Shown here: positions 33,761-45,757 of the stretch, piece after piece
Position numbering within the stretch: position 1 is the first letter of the stretch
Layout: each line of letters starts with the position of its first letter
NCBI GenBank assembly: GCA_029237695.1
Contig: CM055279.1
Location: 60,709,530-60,773,529, forward strand
Reading direction: 5' to 3'
Source of the DNA: Conchocele bisecta
Taxonomy: Eukaryota > Mollusca > Bivalvia > Lucinida > Thyasiridae
DNA: 64,000 bases
Notes under the pieces: model-generated
Databases searched by the model: none
The model's input: the letters and a program-made list of their open reading frames with translations, nothing else
What the model was told of the DNA's origin: nothing
Program-made: the position numbers and the translations under genes

Positions 33761-34785
33761 ACAAGAGCTCCGCGGAGCAAAATGTCCCGCCTGGCGCAGT
33801 TTGATAGTATATATGGAGCTTGTAATAACCTTGGAGTTAGTGAGCACCATGGGCTTTCTGTAGAATGATGCGGGATGTTGTTACAAATGCATGTATGGAA
33901 TATTAAAGCATAAACTGAGCGTTAACTTTTCCAAACACGTAAATTTCTAAGTCAGTAACCTTTATCTTTGGGGTTAGCGGGCACCATGGGCTTTCTGTAG
34001 AATGATGCGGGATGTTGCTACAAATGCATGTATTGAATATTAAAGCATAAACTGAGCGTTAATTTTTCCAAACACGTAAATTTCTAAGTCAATGACCTTG
34101 ACCTGTGGGGTTAGCGGGCACCATGGGCTTTCTGTATAATGATGGGCTTTCTGTAGAATGATGCGGGATGTTGTTACAAATGCATGTATGGAATATTAAA
34201 GCATAAAGTGAACGTTAATTTTTAAGTCAGTGACCTTGACCTTTGGGGTTAGCGGGCACCATGGGCTTTCTGTAGAATGATGCGGGATGTTGTTACAAAT
34301 GCATATATGGCATATTAAAACATAAACTGAGCGCTAAAACTGAGCGTTAACTTTTCCAAACACGGAAATTTCTAATTCAGTGACCTTGACCTTTGGGGTT
34401 AGCGGGCACCATGGGCTTTCTGTAGAATGATGCGGGATGTTGCTAAAAATGCATATATGTCATTATATGGCATATTAAAACATAAACTGAGCGTTAAAAC
34501 TGAGCGTTAACTTTTTCAAACACGGAAATTTCTAAGTATGCGACCTTGACATTTGGGGTTTGCGGGCACCATGGGCTGTCTGTAGAATGATGCGGGATGT
34601 TGTTACAAAAGCATGTATAGAATATTAAAGCATAAACTGAGCGTTCACTTTTGCAAACACGCAAATTTCTAATTCAGTGACCTTGACCTTTGGGGTTAGC
34701 AGGCACCATGGGATTTCTGTAAAATGATGCGGGATGTTGTTACAAATGCATGTATGGAATATTAAAGCATAAACTGAGCGTTAAC
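33752..34785. repeat. Tandem array, about 140-bp unit with GACCTTGACCTTTGGGGTTAG
   Basis: About seven units with 'gcgggcaccatgggctttct', 'gtagaatgatgcgggatgtt', 'ggaatattaaagcataaact' and TGACCTTGACCTTTGGGGTT. The left boundary has the palindrome GCTCCGCGGAGC near 33764, flanked by two copies of 'gatagtata' (33752 and 33803). The array occupies exactly the gap between the two convergent polymerase copies. Confidence 0.9.
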
Positions 34786-37700
34786 TCATCAAGTGAGCGT
34801 CTGACAGATAATCCTTTTGCATAATGTTTTAAGGGACCAACCCCTCCAGCACCAATGATATTGCCTTTCTCATATGTATTCCCGGAAATCAACTTCTCAA
34901 CAAAATAGCCCTTGCTCGATAGCGCAATGGCCCGATCTCCGTGAAATTCTACCTTGAAAAGCCCGCCGGTCCCTCCATTTATCCCACGATAGCCAATTTT
35001 TCTTATCTTTCTCGTACTCATCGCGTAGGTGAGGTTTTACCATACTATCGAAAACTGCCGTATTTCTCATTCCCTTGCGGAGGTTTCGCGCTTACGGCCA
35101 TGTATAGACTGTCCGTATCCATTAGTATTAATTCAAAATGTGTTCTGTCCACATATTTATCTAGAAAATCGTAGTAGAATTCCAACATTCTCAGCTTGGC
35201 CAGTTGGTACTCGGCTATCCCGCAGTGAAATGGTCTAGTCATAACCGCATTAACTTTTCTAGAAGATATCTCGTACGCGTCGCCGATCTCCTCCAAATCG
35301 TGGAAGTATGCAGATCTTAATGCCCTGTCCACACATTTCTCGTCTTTCGTATATGTCGTATTCACGTGCCCCTCCGGATACTCGATCATCTTACCGCAGC
35401 ACGAGTTCCCTAACAATTTCATTATGTCACCAATGGGGGTTTTACTCGCGTCCTCGTCACCGGTTCTCCGCGCGGCAGTAACTTTCTTAACAAACCATCT
35501 AAACGGCGTACCCCGCTCATAAGTGATACTGCGGTGGACCCCAGTGATTTTTAGGCCGTGTTCCAAATATCAATTTTGAAGCGGTGAGGACAGCAATACT
35601 TTTTTGGCTGGCAGCACACCTACTAGTTTCTTCCCGCAACCGCATTTTCTTCCCCCGAGTCGTCTAAATATTTTAGCATGTAATCGGGTACTTCCCCTTT
35701 CTCGACAACTCGAGATAAATAGTGGGGACATCTCAGAAAATTGATCTGTCAATGCGGAAGGAACTTCTATATCCACCTCGGCAAATCCGAACCATCTCCC
35801 TGATAAATCTTTTCTGGTAAAACATGATATTCGTTCGGGGTTTTGAGGTTTCTCATTATGGTGTATATATTCCTTACCACAAGGCATCTCTTTATTTAAC
35901 GTAGATAGATACAGCGCGTTAGCTTCGAGACCCACCACAGCTTTGCATTTATAACCGTCCCCTTCTGGTGTTGGCCTAATTTTTGTGACGATCCGACTTA
36001 TTTGGGTGCGGAGACCCTCACGGCAAGCCGATGCAGTCTCCAAGCGAACTGCTCCCGCTTCGCATTTTGTACCGTCCCCTTATGGTATTGGCCTAATTTT
36101 TGTGACGATCCGACTTATTTGGGTGCGGAGACCCTCACGGCAAGCCGATGCAGCCTCCAAGCAAACTGCTCCCGATTCCCATTTTTTACCGTCCCCTTTC
36201 TGGTGTTGGCCTAATTTTTGTACGATCCGACTTATTTGGGTGCGGAGACACTCACTGCAAACCGATGCAGCCTCCAAGCGAACTGCTCCCGCTTCGCATT
36301 GTTTACCGTGCCCTTCTGGTGTTTGGCCTAATTGTTGTGACGATCCAACTTATTTGGGTGCGGAGACCCACATGGCAAGCCGATGCAGCCTCCAAGCGAA
36401 CAGCTCCAGCTCACCATTTTTTACCGTCAACCTTCTGGTGTTGGCCTAATTGTTGTGACGATCCGACTTATTTGCGGAGGACCCTCACAGCCAGCCGATG
36501 CAGCCTCCAAGCGAAACAGCTCCAGCTCCACATTTTTTACCGTCACCTTCTGGTGTTGGCCTAATTGTTGTGACGATCCGACTTATTTGCGGAGACCCTC
36601 ACAGCCAGCCGATGCAGCCTCCAAGCGAACTGCTCCCGCTTCGCATTTTGTACAGTCCCCTTCTGGTGTTGGCATAATTGTTGTGACATTCCGACTTATT
36701 TGGGTGCGGTGACCCTCACGGCAAGCTGATGCAGCCTCCAAGCGAACTGCTCCTTCGTCGGTGTCGTGGGGTTTCACATTATGGTGTATATATTCCTTAC
36801 CACAAGGCATCCCTTTATTTAACATAGATAGATACAGCGCGTTAGCGTCGAGACCCACCACCGCTTTGCATTTTTTAACCGTCCCTTTCTGGTGTTGGCC
36901 TATTTTTTGTGACCATCCGACTTATTTGGGTGTGGAGACCCTCACGGCATGCCGATGCAGCCTCCAAGCGAACTGCTCCCGCTTCACATTTTCTACCGTC
37001 CCCTTCTGGTGTTGGCCTAATTTTTGTGACGACCCGACTTATTTGGGTGCGGAGACCCTCACGGCAAGCCGATGCAGCCTCCAAGCGAACTGCTCCCGCT
37101 TCGCATTTTTTACCGTACCCTTCTGCTGTTGGCCTAATTTTTGTGACGATCCGACTTATTTGGGTGCGGAGACCCTCACGGCAAGCCGATGCAGCCTCCA
37201 AGCGAACTGCTCCCGTTTCGCATTTTTTACCGTCCCCTTCTGGTGTTGGCCTAATTTTTCTGACGAGCCGACTTATATGGGTGCGGAGACCCTCACGGCA
37301 AGCAGATGCAGCCTCCAAGCGAACTGCTCCCGCTTCGCATTGTTTACCGTGCCCTTCTGGTGTTGGCCTAACTGTTGTGACGATCCGACTTATTTGGGTG
37401 CGGAGACCCTCACAGCAGGCCGATGCAGCCTCCAAGCGAACTGCTCCCGCTTCGCATTGTTTACCGTGCCCTTCTGGTGTTGGCCTAATTTTCGTGACGA
37501 TCCGACTTATTTGGGTGCGGAGACCCTCACAGCCAGCCGATGCAGCCTCCAAGCGAACTGCTCCCGCTTCGCATTGTGTACAGTCCCATTCTGGTGTTGG
37601 CATAATTGTTGTGACATTCCGACTTATTTGGGTGCGGAGACCCTCACGGCAAGCTGATGCAGCCTCCAAGGGAACTGCTCCTTCGTCGGAGTCGTGGGTT

Positions 37701-40690
37701 TTCACATTATGGTGTATATATTCCTTACCACAAGGCATCCCTTTATTTAACGTAGATAGATACAGCGCGTTAGCGTCGAGACCCACCACCGCCTTGCATT
37801 TTGTAACCGTCCCCTTCTGGTGTTGGCCTAATTTGTGTGACCCTCCGACTTATTTGGGTGTGGAGACCCTCACGGCAAGCCGATGCAGCCTCCAAGCGAA
37901 CTGCTCTCGCTTCGCATTTTTTACCGTCCCCTTCTGGTGTTGGCCTAATTTTTGTGACGATCCGACTTATTTGGGTGCGGAGACCCTCACGGCAAGCAGA
38001 TGCAGCCTCCCAGTGAACTGCTCCCGCTTCGCATTGCTTACCGTGCCCTTCTGGTGTTGGCCTAATTGTTGTGACCATCCGACTTATTTGGGTGCGGAGA
38101 CCCTCACGGCAGGCCGATGCAGCATCCAAGCGAACTGCTCCCGCATCGCATTGTTTACCGTGCCCTTGTGGTGTTGGCCTAATTTTTGTGACGATCCGAC
38201 TTATTTGGGTGCGGAGACCCTCACGGCAAGCCGATGCAGCCTCCAAGCGAACTGCTCCCGCTTCGCATTGTTTACCGTGCCCTTCTGGTGTTGGCCCAAT
38301 TGTTGTGACGATCCGACTTATTTGGGTGCGGAGACCCACACGGCAAGGCGATGCAGCCTCCAAGCGAACTGCTACCGCTTCGCATTTTTTACCGTCCCAT
38401 TCTGGTGTTGGCCTAATTTTTGTGACGATCCGACTTATTTGGGTGTGGAGACCCTCACGGCAAGCTGATGCAGCCTCCAAGCGAACTGCTCCCGCTTCGC
38501 ATTTTTTTCCGTACCCTTCTGGTGTTGGCCTAATTTTTGTGACGATCCGACTTATTTGGGTGCGGAGACCCCTTACGGCAAGCCGACGCAGCCTCCAAGC
38601 GAACAGCTCCAGCTTCGCATTTTTTACCGTCACCTTCTGGTGTTGGCCTAATTGTTGTGACGATCCGACTTATTTGGGTGCGGAGACCCTCACAACCAGC
38701 CGATGCAGCCTCCAAGCGAACTTCTCCCGCTTCGCATTTTGTACAGTCCCATTCTGGTGTTGGCATAATGTTTGTGACGATCCGACTTATTTGGGTGCGG
38801 AAACCCTCACGGCAAGCCGATGCAGCCTCCAAGCGAACTGCTCCTTCGTCGGAGTCGTGGGTTTCTCATTCTGGTGTATATATTCCTTACCACAAGGCAT
38901 CCCTTTATTTAACGTAGATAGATACAGCGCGTTAGCGTCGAGACCCACCACCGCTTTGCATTTGTTAACCGTCCCCTTCTGGTGTTGGCCTAATTTTTGT
39001 GAGCATCCGACTTATTTGGGTGCGGAGACCCTCACGGCAAGCTGATGCAGCCTCCAAGCGAACTGCTCCTTCGTCGGAGTCGTGGGGTTTCTCATTATGG
39101 TGTATATATTCCTTACCACAAGGCATCCCTTTATTTAACGTAGATAGATACAGCGCGTTAGCGTCGAGACCCACCACCGCTTCGCATTTTTTAACCGTCC
39201 CCTTCTGGTGTTGGCCTAATTTTTGTGAGCATCCGACTTATTTGGGTGCGGACACCCTCACGGCAAGCCGATGCAGCCTCCAAGCGAACTGCTCCCGCTT
39301 CGCATTTTTTACCGTCTCCTTCTGGTGTTGGCCTAATTTTTGTGACGATCCGACTTATTTGGGTGCGGAGACCCTCACGGCAAGCCAATGTAGCCTCCAA
39401 GCGAATAGCTCCAGCTTCGCAATTTTTTACCGTCACCTTTCTGGTGTTGGCCTAATTTTTGTGACGATCCGACTTATTTGGGTGCGGAGACCCTCACAGC
39501 CAGCCGATGCAGCCTCCAAGCGAACTGGTCCTCTTCGCATTTTGTACAGTCCCCTTCTGGTGTTGGCCTAATTTTTGTGACGATCAGACTTATTTGGGTG
39601 CGGAGACCCTCACGGCAGGCCGATGCAGCCTCCAAGCGAACAGCTCCCGCTTCGCATTTTTTACCGTCCCCTTCTGTTGTTGGCCAAATTTTTGTGACGA
39701 TCCGACTTATTTGGGTGCGGAGACCCTCACGGCAAGCCGATGCAGCCTCCAAGCGAACTGCTCCTTCGTTGGGGTCGTGGGGTTTCTCATTATGGTGTAT
39801 ATATTCCTTACCACAAGGCATCCCTTTATTTAACGTAGATAGATACAGCGCGTTAGCGTCGAGACCCACCACCGCTTCGCATTTTTTACCGTCCCCTTTT
39901 GGTGTTGGCCTAATTTGTGTGACCCCGACTTTCGCGTGGCGAGAGAATACGATTGACGGTCTGCCGACCAGAGCGGCTTTCAACATTTCGTACGTCACAG
40001 CCTCAGGGGCGGACAGCGGGGACATATGGCCGCAGCCGTTATGCTTTTTTTTTGTTTCATAGGATTTTACGTGTTCTTTTATTGTCCCCCTACGAAGGTA
40101 CTGCAGCGCTACCCTTGGTAGAGTAACCGCGTCTTTAAATATGTCAATGCCTCTGGTCTTGTAAAAACTGCCTCTATAAACGGGCCCACGTCCAAAATAT
40201 TGTAGTATCGCAACCACTTTCTGAACGTCCTCATATTTTTATTTTTATAAATCTCATTGCATGCGGCCAATTCCGTCGCGGTTATTTTTTTCCTTCGGGT
40301 TGAGTTGATTGTCCCAATATTTCATTCCGGGCAACACTTTGTAATCCAATTTCTCGATAGAATCAAACCACTCGTATGGAAAGAACGACTTTTGCCCCTC
40401 GCAGCCGTACGACTTTATCCATTGGTCGTAGGACGTCTCTGGACTGAGATATAATTTTACGTCGAGAAATCGGAATTTGGGGGTAAATAGGAATATCGTC
40501 GTGTTTACTTTCTTACCAACGAGAACTTTCGATGTCGTATCGGTCAACAGCCCGACTAAATGTTTCTTTATCAGATTGAGATCGTATCGACTAGAGTTGA
40601 ACCCAATTACGGGAACTTGATCAATCCATCGCGCGATCTCGTGCTGTTGGGTAGCGGGATGTCTGTCCATACAGGGGTGTGCATCACACA
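34750..40690 (-). pseudogene. polB: Polinton/Maverick-type DNA polymerase B, copy 2, interrupted by a 4-kb coding repeat array
   Basis: Same family as copy 1, on the opposite strand, truncated at its 5' end near 40690 within the exonuclease domain. Seen right to left: GFNSSRYDLNLIKKHLVGLL (about 40590), FRFLDVKLYLSPE, YKVLPGMKYWDNQLNP, then after a frameshift YYNILDV (about 40200). Next DIFKDAVTLPRVALQYL (about 40120), EMLKAALVGRPSIVFSRHAK (about 39970) and motif A as DANALYLS (about 39850). After the array come a final motif A (about 35915), SCFTRKDLSGRWFGFAEVD, SAKKVLL-like text (PAKKVLL, about 35600), ERGTPFRWFV, LGNSCCGK (motif B, about 35400) and an intact DTDSLY (motif C, about 35125). 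The C-terminal block GLFKVEFHGDRAIALSSKGY (about 34930) is absent from copy 1. Frameshifts lie near 40250, 35570 and 35040 and in some array units. The catalytic motifs themselves are conserved. Confidence 0.85.
35942..39960 (-). repeat. 117-bp coding tandem array with higher-order motif A blocks
   Basis: About 29 copies of a 117-bp unit. On the minus strand (polymerase sense) the 39-residue unit includes GAVRLEAASACREGLRTQIS, then RIVTKIRPTPEGDGKKCEA. Blocks of about 105 bp carrying GLDANALYLSTLNKGMPCGK (palm motif A) recur near 35880, 36803, 37732, 38898, 39120 and 39817. Their spacings of about 923, 929, 1166, 222 and 697 bp fit 105 + 117n with n = 7, 7, 9, 1, 5. The polymerase frame is open through 36875-37789 and 37770-38633; single-base changes shift it elsewhere. 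The opposite strand is also open over long stretches (36909-38468), because the period is a multiple of three. Confidence 0.9.
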
Positions 40691-41134
40691 ACAGGGTTGC
40701 ACGAAGCCGTCGGGAATCACACAGCAGGGGTGGGAGGGGGCACGAAGCTGGGGACGGTGAGTCACACTGCAGGGGTCACGAACCTCGAGTCGGGAATCAT
40801 ATTACAATGGGGGAAACGGGGGTGGTGTAATGGGATATTGTATTATCATTGTTCCAGCCAATATTAATATAACCAATAATGCCAGAATCACGTTCACATC
40901 TTCACATAACGACTAACGGAATATTGGTAACATCATCGGTGAGCAATGGTTAAATGGATGAATATGTGGGCCTTGAGAGTTCCGAGACGCGAGTTGCGTC
41001 TCCAGTTGCGTCTCTCGGGACAAAGTCGACAATTGACATACGTATTTTGTTGTCCAAAATGAGTGATAAATTCGAAGCGAGGAATACGCAATACACAGCC
41101 GTGTATAGCGATGCCTCGCTGGCTGGGTCACTTC
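40691..41134. other. Anonymous sequence at the truncated end of polymerase copy 2
   Basis: The first 100 bp hold three loose copies of 'catcacacagcaggggt..gcacgaagc'. No gene or known repeat recognised in the remainder. Confidence 0.5.
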
Positions 41135-41632
41135 GATATGGTGTCTGAAGGTACTACTCTGGATGATTTGACACTAACATGCATGGATTGGAACTCGCCT
41201 GTGTATGGACATGTGGTGTCTGAAGGTACGACTCTGCATGGCCTGACACAAACATGTATGGATTGGAACTCCCCTGTGGATGGACATGTGGTGTCTGAAG
41301 GTACGACTCTGAATGGCTTGACCCTAACATGTATGGATTGGAACTCCCCTGTGGATGAACATGTGGTGTCTGAAGGTATGACTCTGGATGGCTTGACACA
41401 AACATGTATGGATTGGAACTCCCCTGTGGATGGACATATGGTGTCTGAAGGTACTACTCTGGATGGCTTGACACAAACATGTATGGATTGGAACTCCCCT
41501 GTGGATGGCCATATGGTGTCTGAAGGTACTACTCTGGATGGCTTGACACAAACATGTATGGATTGGAACTCCCCTGTGGATGGACATATGGTGTCTGAAG
41601 GTACTACTCTGGATGGCTTGACACAAACATGT
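41135..41632. repeat. 75-bp satellite array (locus C side, part 1)
   Basis: About 6.6 units of exactly 75 bp, the most homogeneous of the satellite arrays, all in forward orientation. It ends at 'acaaacatgtcgccgatt', where it joins the dispersed block also found at 14272 and 63150. Confidence 0.95.
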
Positions 41633-42150
41633 CGCCGATTATACAAAGAGGATCTGATACGAGGGTGGGTCCGTAAATAGTTTCACATGATACATAACAT
41701 TAAAAGTATGTCTAAAACTACACTTATCGTTCTATATTCCGTCAGGGTAGTCTCTTGTGGGGTCTATTACAGACTATTCCATTCGACACGTGTCACTTGC
41801 GGTCAAGTGTGATTGAATATTATCGAAGCTATTGTAACGGATACATCGCTGTGATGTTTTCAAATAAATGTACCATCCAGACACCTATAATCGTGCTGCG
41901 TCAGTTTTCGTGCCCGTATATAACTATGTGTAGTTTTTGTCCGGTGACTAGGCAGGATATAGTAGAACGTCATTATCCCGAACGCGCGGCAATGACGTCA
42001 CGAGTCGCGTGTGGTGGCACATCACGTCATTTTGTAAAACTATGGACACCACGTCTTCTTTTGGACTCTTCTTGGAGAGCTTATGCTTTACAGTTTGAAA
42101 TAAAATGTTTCGTGATATTCCGTGTTGTGTAATAGGAGGGGAATGTGTTA
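41633..42150. repeat. Composite of dispersed repeats shared with 14272, 17876 and 63150
   Basis: 41633-41770 matches 14272-14420 and 63150-63290. 41840-42000 matches 17876-18035. No coding content recognised. Confidence 0.75.
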
Positions 42151-42164
42151 CGAAGTGAAAAATA

Positions 42165-42240
42165 ATTTGTATGCGGCTGGGGTCAAACCCAGGCCGCCTG
42201 CGTAAGAGACGAACACTCTACCACTTCGCTATAAAAGCCG
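42165..42240 (-). tRNA. tRNA-like sequence, probably pseudogene or SINE head
   Basis: The minus strand has a perfect box A (TAGCGAAGTGG), an AGAG after the D-loop, a possible anticodon loop CTCTTAC (CTT, Lys), and a well-paired T arm CTGGG-TTTGACC-CCCAG. The acceptor and anticodon stems pair poorly, so a working tRNA is unlikely. Confidence 0.35.
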
Positions 42241-42339
42241 GATCGTACCACATGGCAAAACAAATGTTCGATTATCCCACTATGGCAGGGGCGGCGGAAG
42301 TGCCCAACCCACCCCCCCCCCAATAATTTTGGTGGGGAG

Positions 42340-42655
42340 GCCTAGCCCCCTCAATAATTCTGTAATAATGCACATATTCTCATCCTGAAACTAGATGAGA
42401 AGGCAGAAAATGCTTACATTTCAAAAATCTCCTGACGAGTATGCCTCCGGACCCCCTAGCAACATCGGGCCCTTTGGGCCCTCAAGACTGGGCCCCGAGA
42501 ATGCAGGAAATGGCGTTTCACGTCTCTTGGATTTGAAAAATGTCCAGGGGAGCATGCCCCCGGACCCACCTACTAACATCGGCCCTTTGGGCCCTCAAGA
42601 CTGCCCTGAGAATGCAAGAAATGGCGTTTCACGCCTTTAAGATTTCAAAAATGTT
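42340..42655. repeat. Short tandem repeat, GGCGTTTCACG family (copy at locus C)
   Basis: About three units with 'gagaatgcaggaaatggcgt', 'ttcacgtctcttggattt', 'ggggagcatgcccccggac' and 'gggccctcaagactg'. The same family is at 18045-18320. A poly-C run precedes it near 42310. Confidence 0.8.
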
Positions 42656-42677
42656 AACACCATAATTACACATTCGG

Positions 42678-43155
42678 AAGGTGTCTGAAGGTACTACTCT
42701 GTATGGCCTGACACATACATGTATGAATTGGAACTCCCCTGTGGATGTACATATGGTGTATAAAGGTACAACTCTGGATGGCTTGACAGGAACATGTATG
42801 GCTTTCAACTCCACTGTGGATGTACATATGGTGTCTGAAGCTACTACTCTGGATGGCTTAATACAAACATGTATGAATTGGAATTCCCTGTGGATGTACA
42901 TATGGTGTCTGAAGGTACTACTCTCCACTGTGGATGGACATATGGTGTCTGAAGGTACTACTCTGGATGGCTTAACACAAACATGTATGGATTGAAACTC
43001 CCCTGTGGATGTACATATGTGTCTGAATGTACTACTCTGGATGGCTTAACACAAACATATATGGATTGGAACTCCCCTGTGGATGGATATATGGTATCTG
43101 AAGGTACTACTCTGGATGGCTTGACACCAACATGTATGGATTGGAACTTCCCTCA
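42678..43155. repeat. 75-bp satellite array (locus C side, part 2)
   Basis: About six units with small indels and one internal deletion near 42925, all forward-oriented. It is separated from the 41.1-kb array by 1 kb of dispersed repeats. Confidence 0.9.
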
Positions 43156-43157
43156 TT

Positions 43158-43325
43158 TTGTTAACGAATTGTTAATTCGAGGGAACTAATAGTTATATCC
43201 TGGGAACGAATTGATAAATCGAGGGAACGAATTGTGAAATTTAGGGAACGAATTATTATTTCGTGGGAACTAATTGTTAAACTGAGGGAACGAATTGTTA
43301 TTTCGTGGAAACGAATTAATAAAAT
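43158..43325. repeat. Minisatellite, about 27-bp unit 'gggaacgaattgttatttcg'
   Basis: About six imperfect units of GGGAACGAATTGTTA plus a variable TTCG-type spacer. No similar array elsewhere in the window. Confidence 0.85.
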
Positions 43326-43845
43326 AAAATCCATGTCCCCTGTGGGGCTCCGTAGTGGATGGCTATTCGCTGATTACGACTTTCACTGTCTGAACGTCTT
43401 AACACACACGTATCGAGCCGATCTGCGCTGTGCATGACCATATCTTCTTTCAGAATGGTATACCGTGCGTGTCATCACAGTCTACACCATATGTATGCGT
43501 CCATCCGCAGTCTACCAGCACTGGATCATAACGGGTATAGCAAGCAAGGACGACCACTATTGTGCACGATTCCCCAAGACTGCCACTCTCATGATCGCTT
43601 CCCAGTGTGAATAAGCATGTGCTGTTCGATATTATCACACCGTGATAATGCCTCGTCGCACACAGTACATATGCATGTATGTTGTCGATCGAATGTCTCG
43701 TCGTGAAACATGTATAGGGACGACCATCAGTCTGGATGAGCAGATGTCGTTTGAGGCTACCACTCTGTGTGAAAGTCTGGTCGCAGACACTACATGTCTG
43801 TAAATATTAATATTAGTCTAGGAAGTCTCATCTAGCACACAATGT
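43326..43845. other. Decayed finger and satellite remnants downstream of locus C
   Basis: Isolated words of the finger repeat survive ('gcacgattcccca', 'tgaataagcatgtgctgtt', 'gtcgcagacactacatgtctg'), out of frame. This matches 19190-19480 and 6130-6300 in position and is the 3' tail of the finger loci. Confidence 0.6.
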
Positions 43846-45757
43846 ATGTTATGTCAGCTCCTTAGTGCGAATATCCATATGTGTGACGAGTATGACGCTC
43901 GGATCGCAAACGCGTGTATAGGGACGATCACCAGCCCGGGGGAGCACGTGTTGTTTCAGTTGAATCACAGTGAGAATATATTGTGGCACACAGAACACGT
44001 ATGTAATTGGTCCCCAGTTTGGAGAAGTCTGCTGATATTTCAACGATATCTTAAGGTACAATCACACAAACAGCATGTGAATGCTTGTTCGCATGTGTAA
44101 ATATGCATATGTGTCGAGTTGCCTACATAGCAAGATCCTCGGTGTCTGTAAGCATTTGTCATTTGTGGTGGCTTCTTTGTGTGTGAACCTCGTCATAAAC
44201 ACTGGCTGTATGAAGACGATCCTATGTATGTACGAACATGTGCCGTTTGAGGCTGCCACTGTATGTGAATGTCTTGTCACAAACACTACATGTATGTGGG
44301 CGATCCCCCGTATGTATGAACATGTGCCGTTGGAGGCTGCCACTCTGTGTGAATGTCTTGTCACAAACACTACATGTATGTGGACGATCCCCCGTATGTA
44401 TGAGCATATGCTGTTGGAGCTTGCCACTGTGTGTGAATGTCTTGTCACAAACACTACATGTATGGGGAAGATCCCCAGTATGTATGATCATGTGCTGCCT
44501 GAGGCTGCCAATATGTACGAATGTCTAGTCACAAACACTACATGTATGGGGACGATCAATCGTATGTATGAGCATGTGCTGTTTGAGTCTGCAACTGTGT
44601 GTGAATGTCTTGTCACAAACACTACATGTATGGGGACGACCACCCGTATGTATGAACATGTGGTTTTTGAGGCTGCCACTCTGTGTGAATGTCTTGTCAC
44701 AAACATTACATGTGTGGGGACGATCCCCCGTATGTATGAGCATGTGCTGTTTGATGTGGCTACTCTGTGTGAATGTTTTGTCACAAACACTACATGTGTA
44801 GGGACGATCCCCCGTATGTACGAGCATGTGTCGTTTGAGGTTGCCACTGTTTGTGAATTTCTTGTCACAAACACTACATGTGTGGGGGCGATACCCCGTA
44901 TGTATGCACATGTGTCGTTTGAGGCTGCTACTGTGTGTGAAGGTCTCGTCACAAACACTACATGTGTGGGGACGATCCCCCGTATGTATGAGCATGTGCT
45001 GTTTGAGGCTGCCACGCTGTGTGAATTTCTTGTCACAAACACTACATGTGTGGGGACGATCCCCCGTATGTATGAACATGTGGTGTTTGAGGCCTCCACG
45101 CTGTGTGAATGTTGTCTCACAAACACTACATGTGTGGGGACGATCCCCCGTATGTATGAGCATGTGCTGTTTGAGGTTGCCACGATGTGTGAATTTCTTG
45201 TCACAAACACTACATGTGCGGGGACGACCCCCCGTATGTATGAACATGTGGTGTTTGAGGCCTCCACGCTGTGTGAATGTTGTCTCACAAACACTACATG
45301 TGTGGGGACGATCCCCCGTATGTATGAGCATGTGCCGTTTGAGGCTGTCACTGCGTGTGAATGTCGTGTCACAAAACCTACATGCATGGGGACGACCCCC
45401 GTATGTATGAGCAAGTGTTGTTTGAGGACGCCTGTGTGTGTGAATGTCTTATCACAAAAACTAGATATATGTGGACGATCCTCCGTATGTATGAGCATGT
45501 GCTGTTTCAGACTGTCAATCTGTGTGAATGTCTTGTCACAAACACTACATGTATGGGGACGATCCCCCGTATGTATGAACATGTGCCTTTTGAGTCTACC
45601 ACTCTGTGTGAGTCTTGTCACAAACACTATAAGTATGTAGCTCCTTCCGAGTGTGATTGTGCATGTGAAGCATGAGGTTGCTACATTTTAAGAAGGTCTT
45701 GTCATACGCGATGCATTTATGTGGTCGCTTCATGGTTTGATCCATCCTACACAACAT
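43846..45757 (-). pseudogene. C2H2 zinc-finger array gene, locus C (about 15 fingers)
   Basis: Paralogue of locus A. Start at 45757 (MLCRMDQTMKRPHK), then finger 1 as CIAYDKTFLKCSNL, with its second Cys changed to Tyr. It has the same 2-nt deletion in finger 2 as locus A, showing the lesion predates the A/C duplication. Two further fingers (45627 to about 45420) end in a 1-nt loss in a C run near 45397. From 45331 to 44525 nine fingers are open, and a TAG in place of a Lys codon (CSVCD-stop-TFVHIG) interrupts. Then three more fingers follow in the same frame to 44222. Beyond this, only decayed fingers remain to about 43850. No accessory domain was seen. Confidence 0.75.

Noticed and set aside
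36909..38468. Plus-strand 519-codon open frame in the 117-bp array
   Set aside because: It is antisense to polymerase motif A blocks. The 117-bp period keeps several frames open; no domain recognised.
41110..41632. Regular 75-bp repeats as a possible CRISPR array
   Set aside because: Whole units are repeated without unique spacers, the DNA is eukaryotic, and no cas genes are present.
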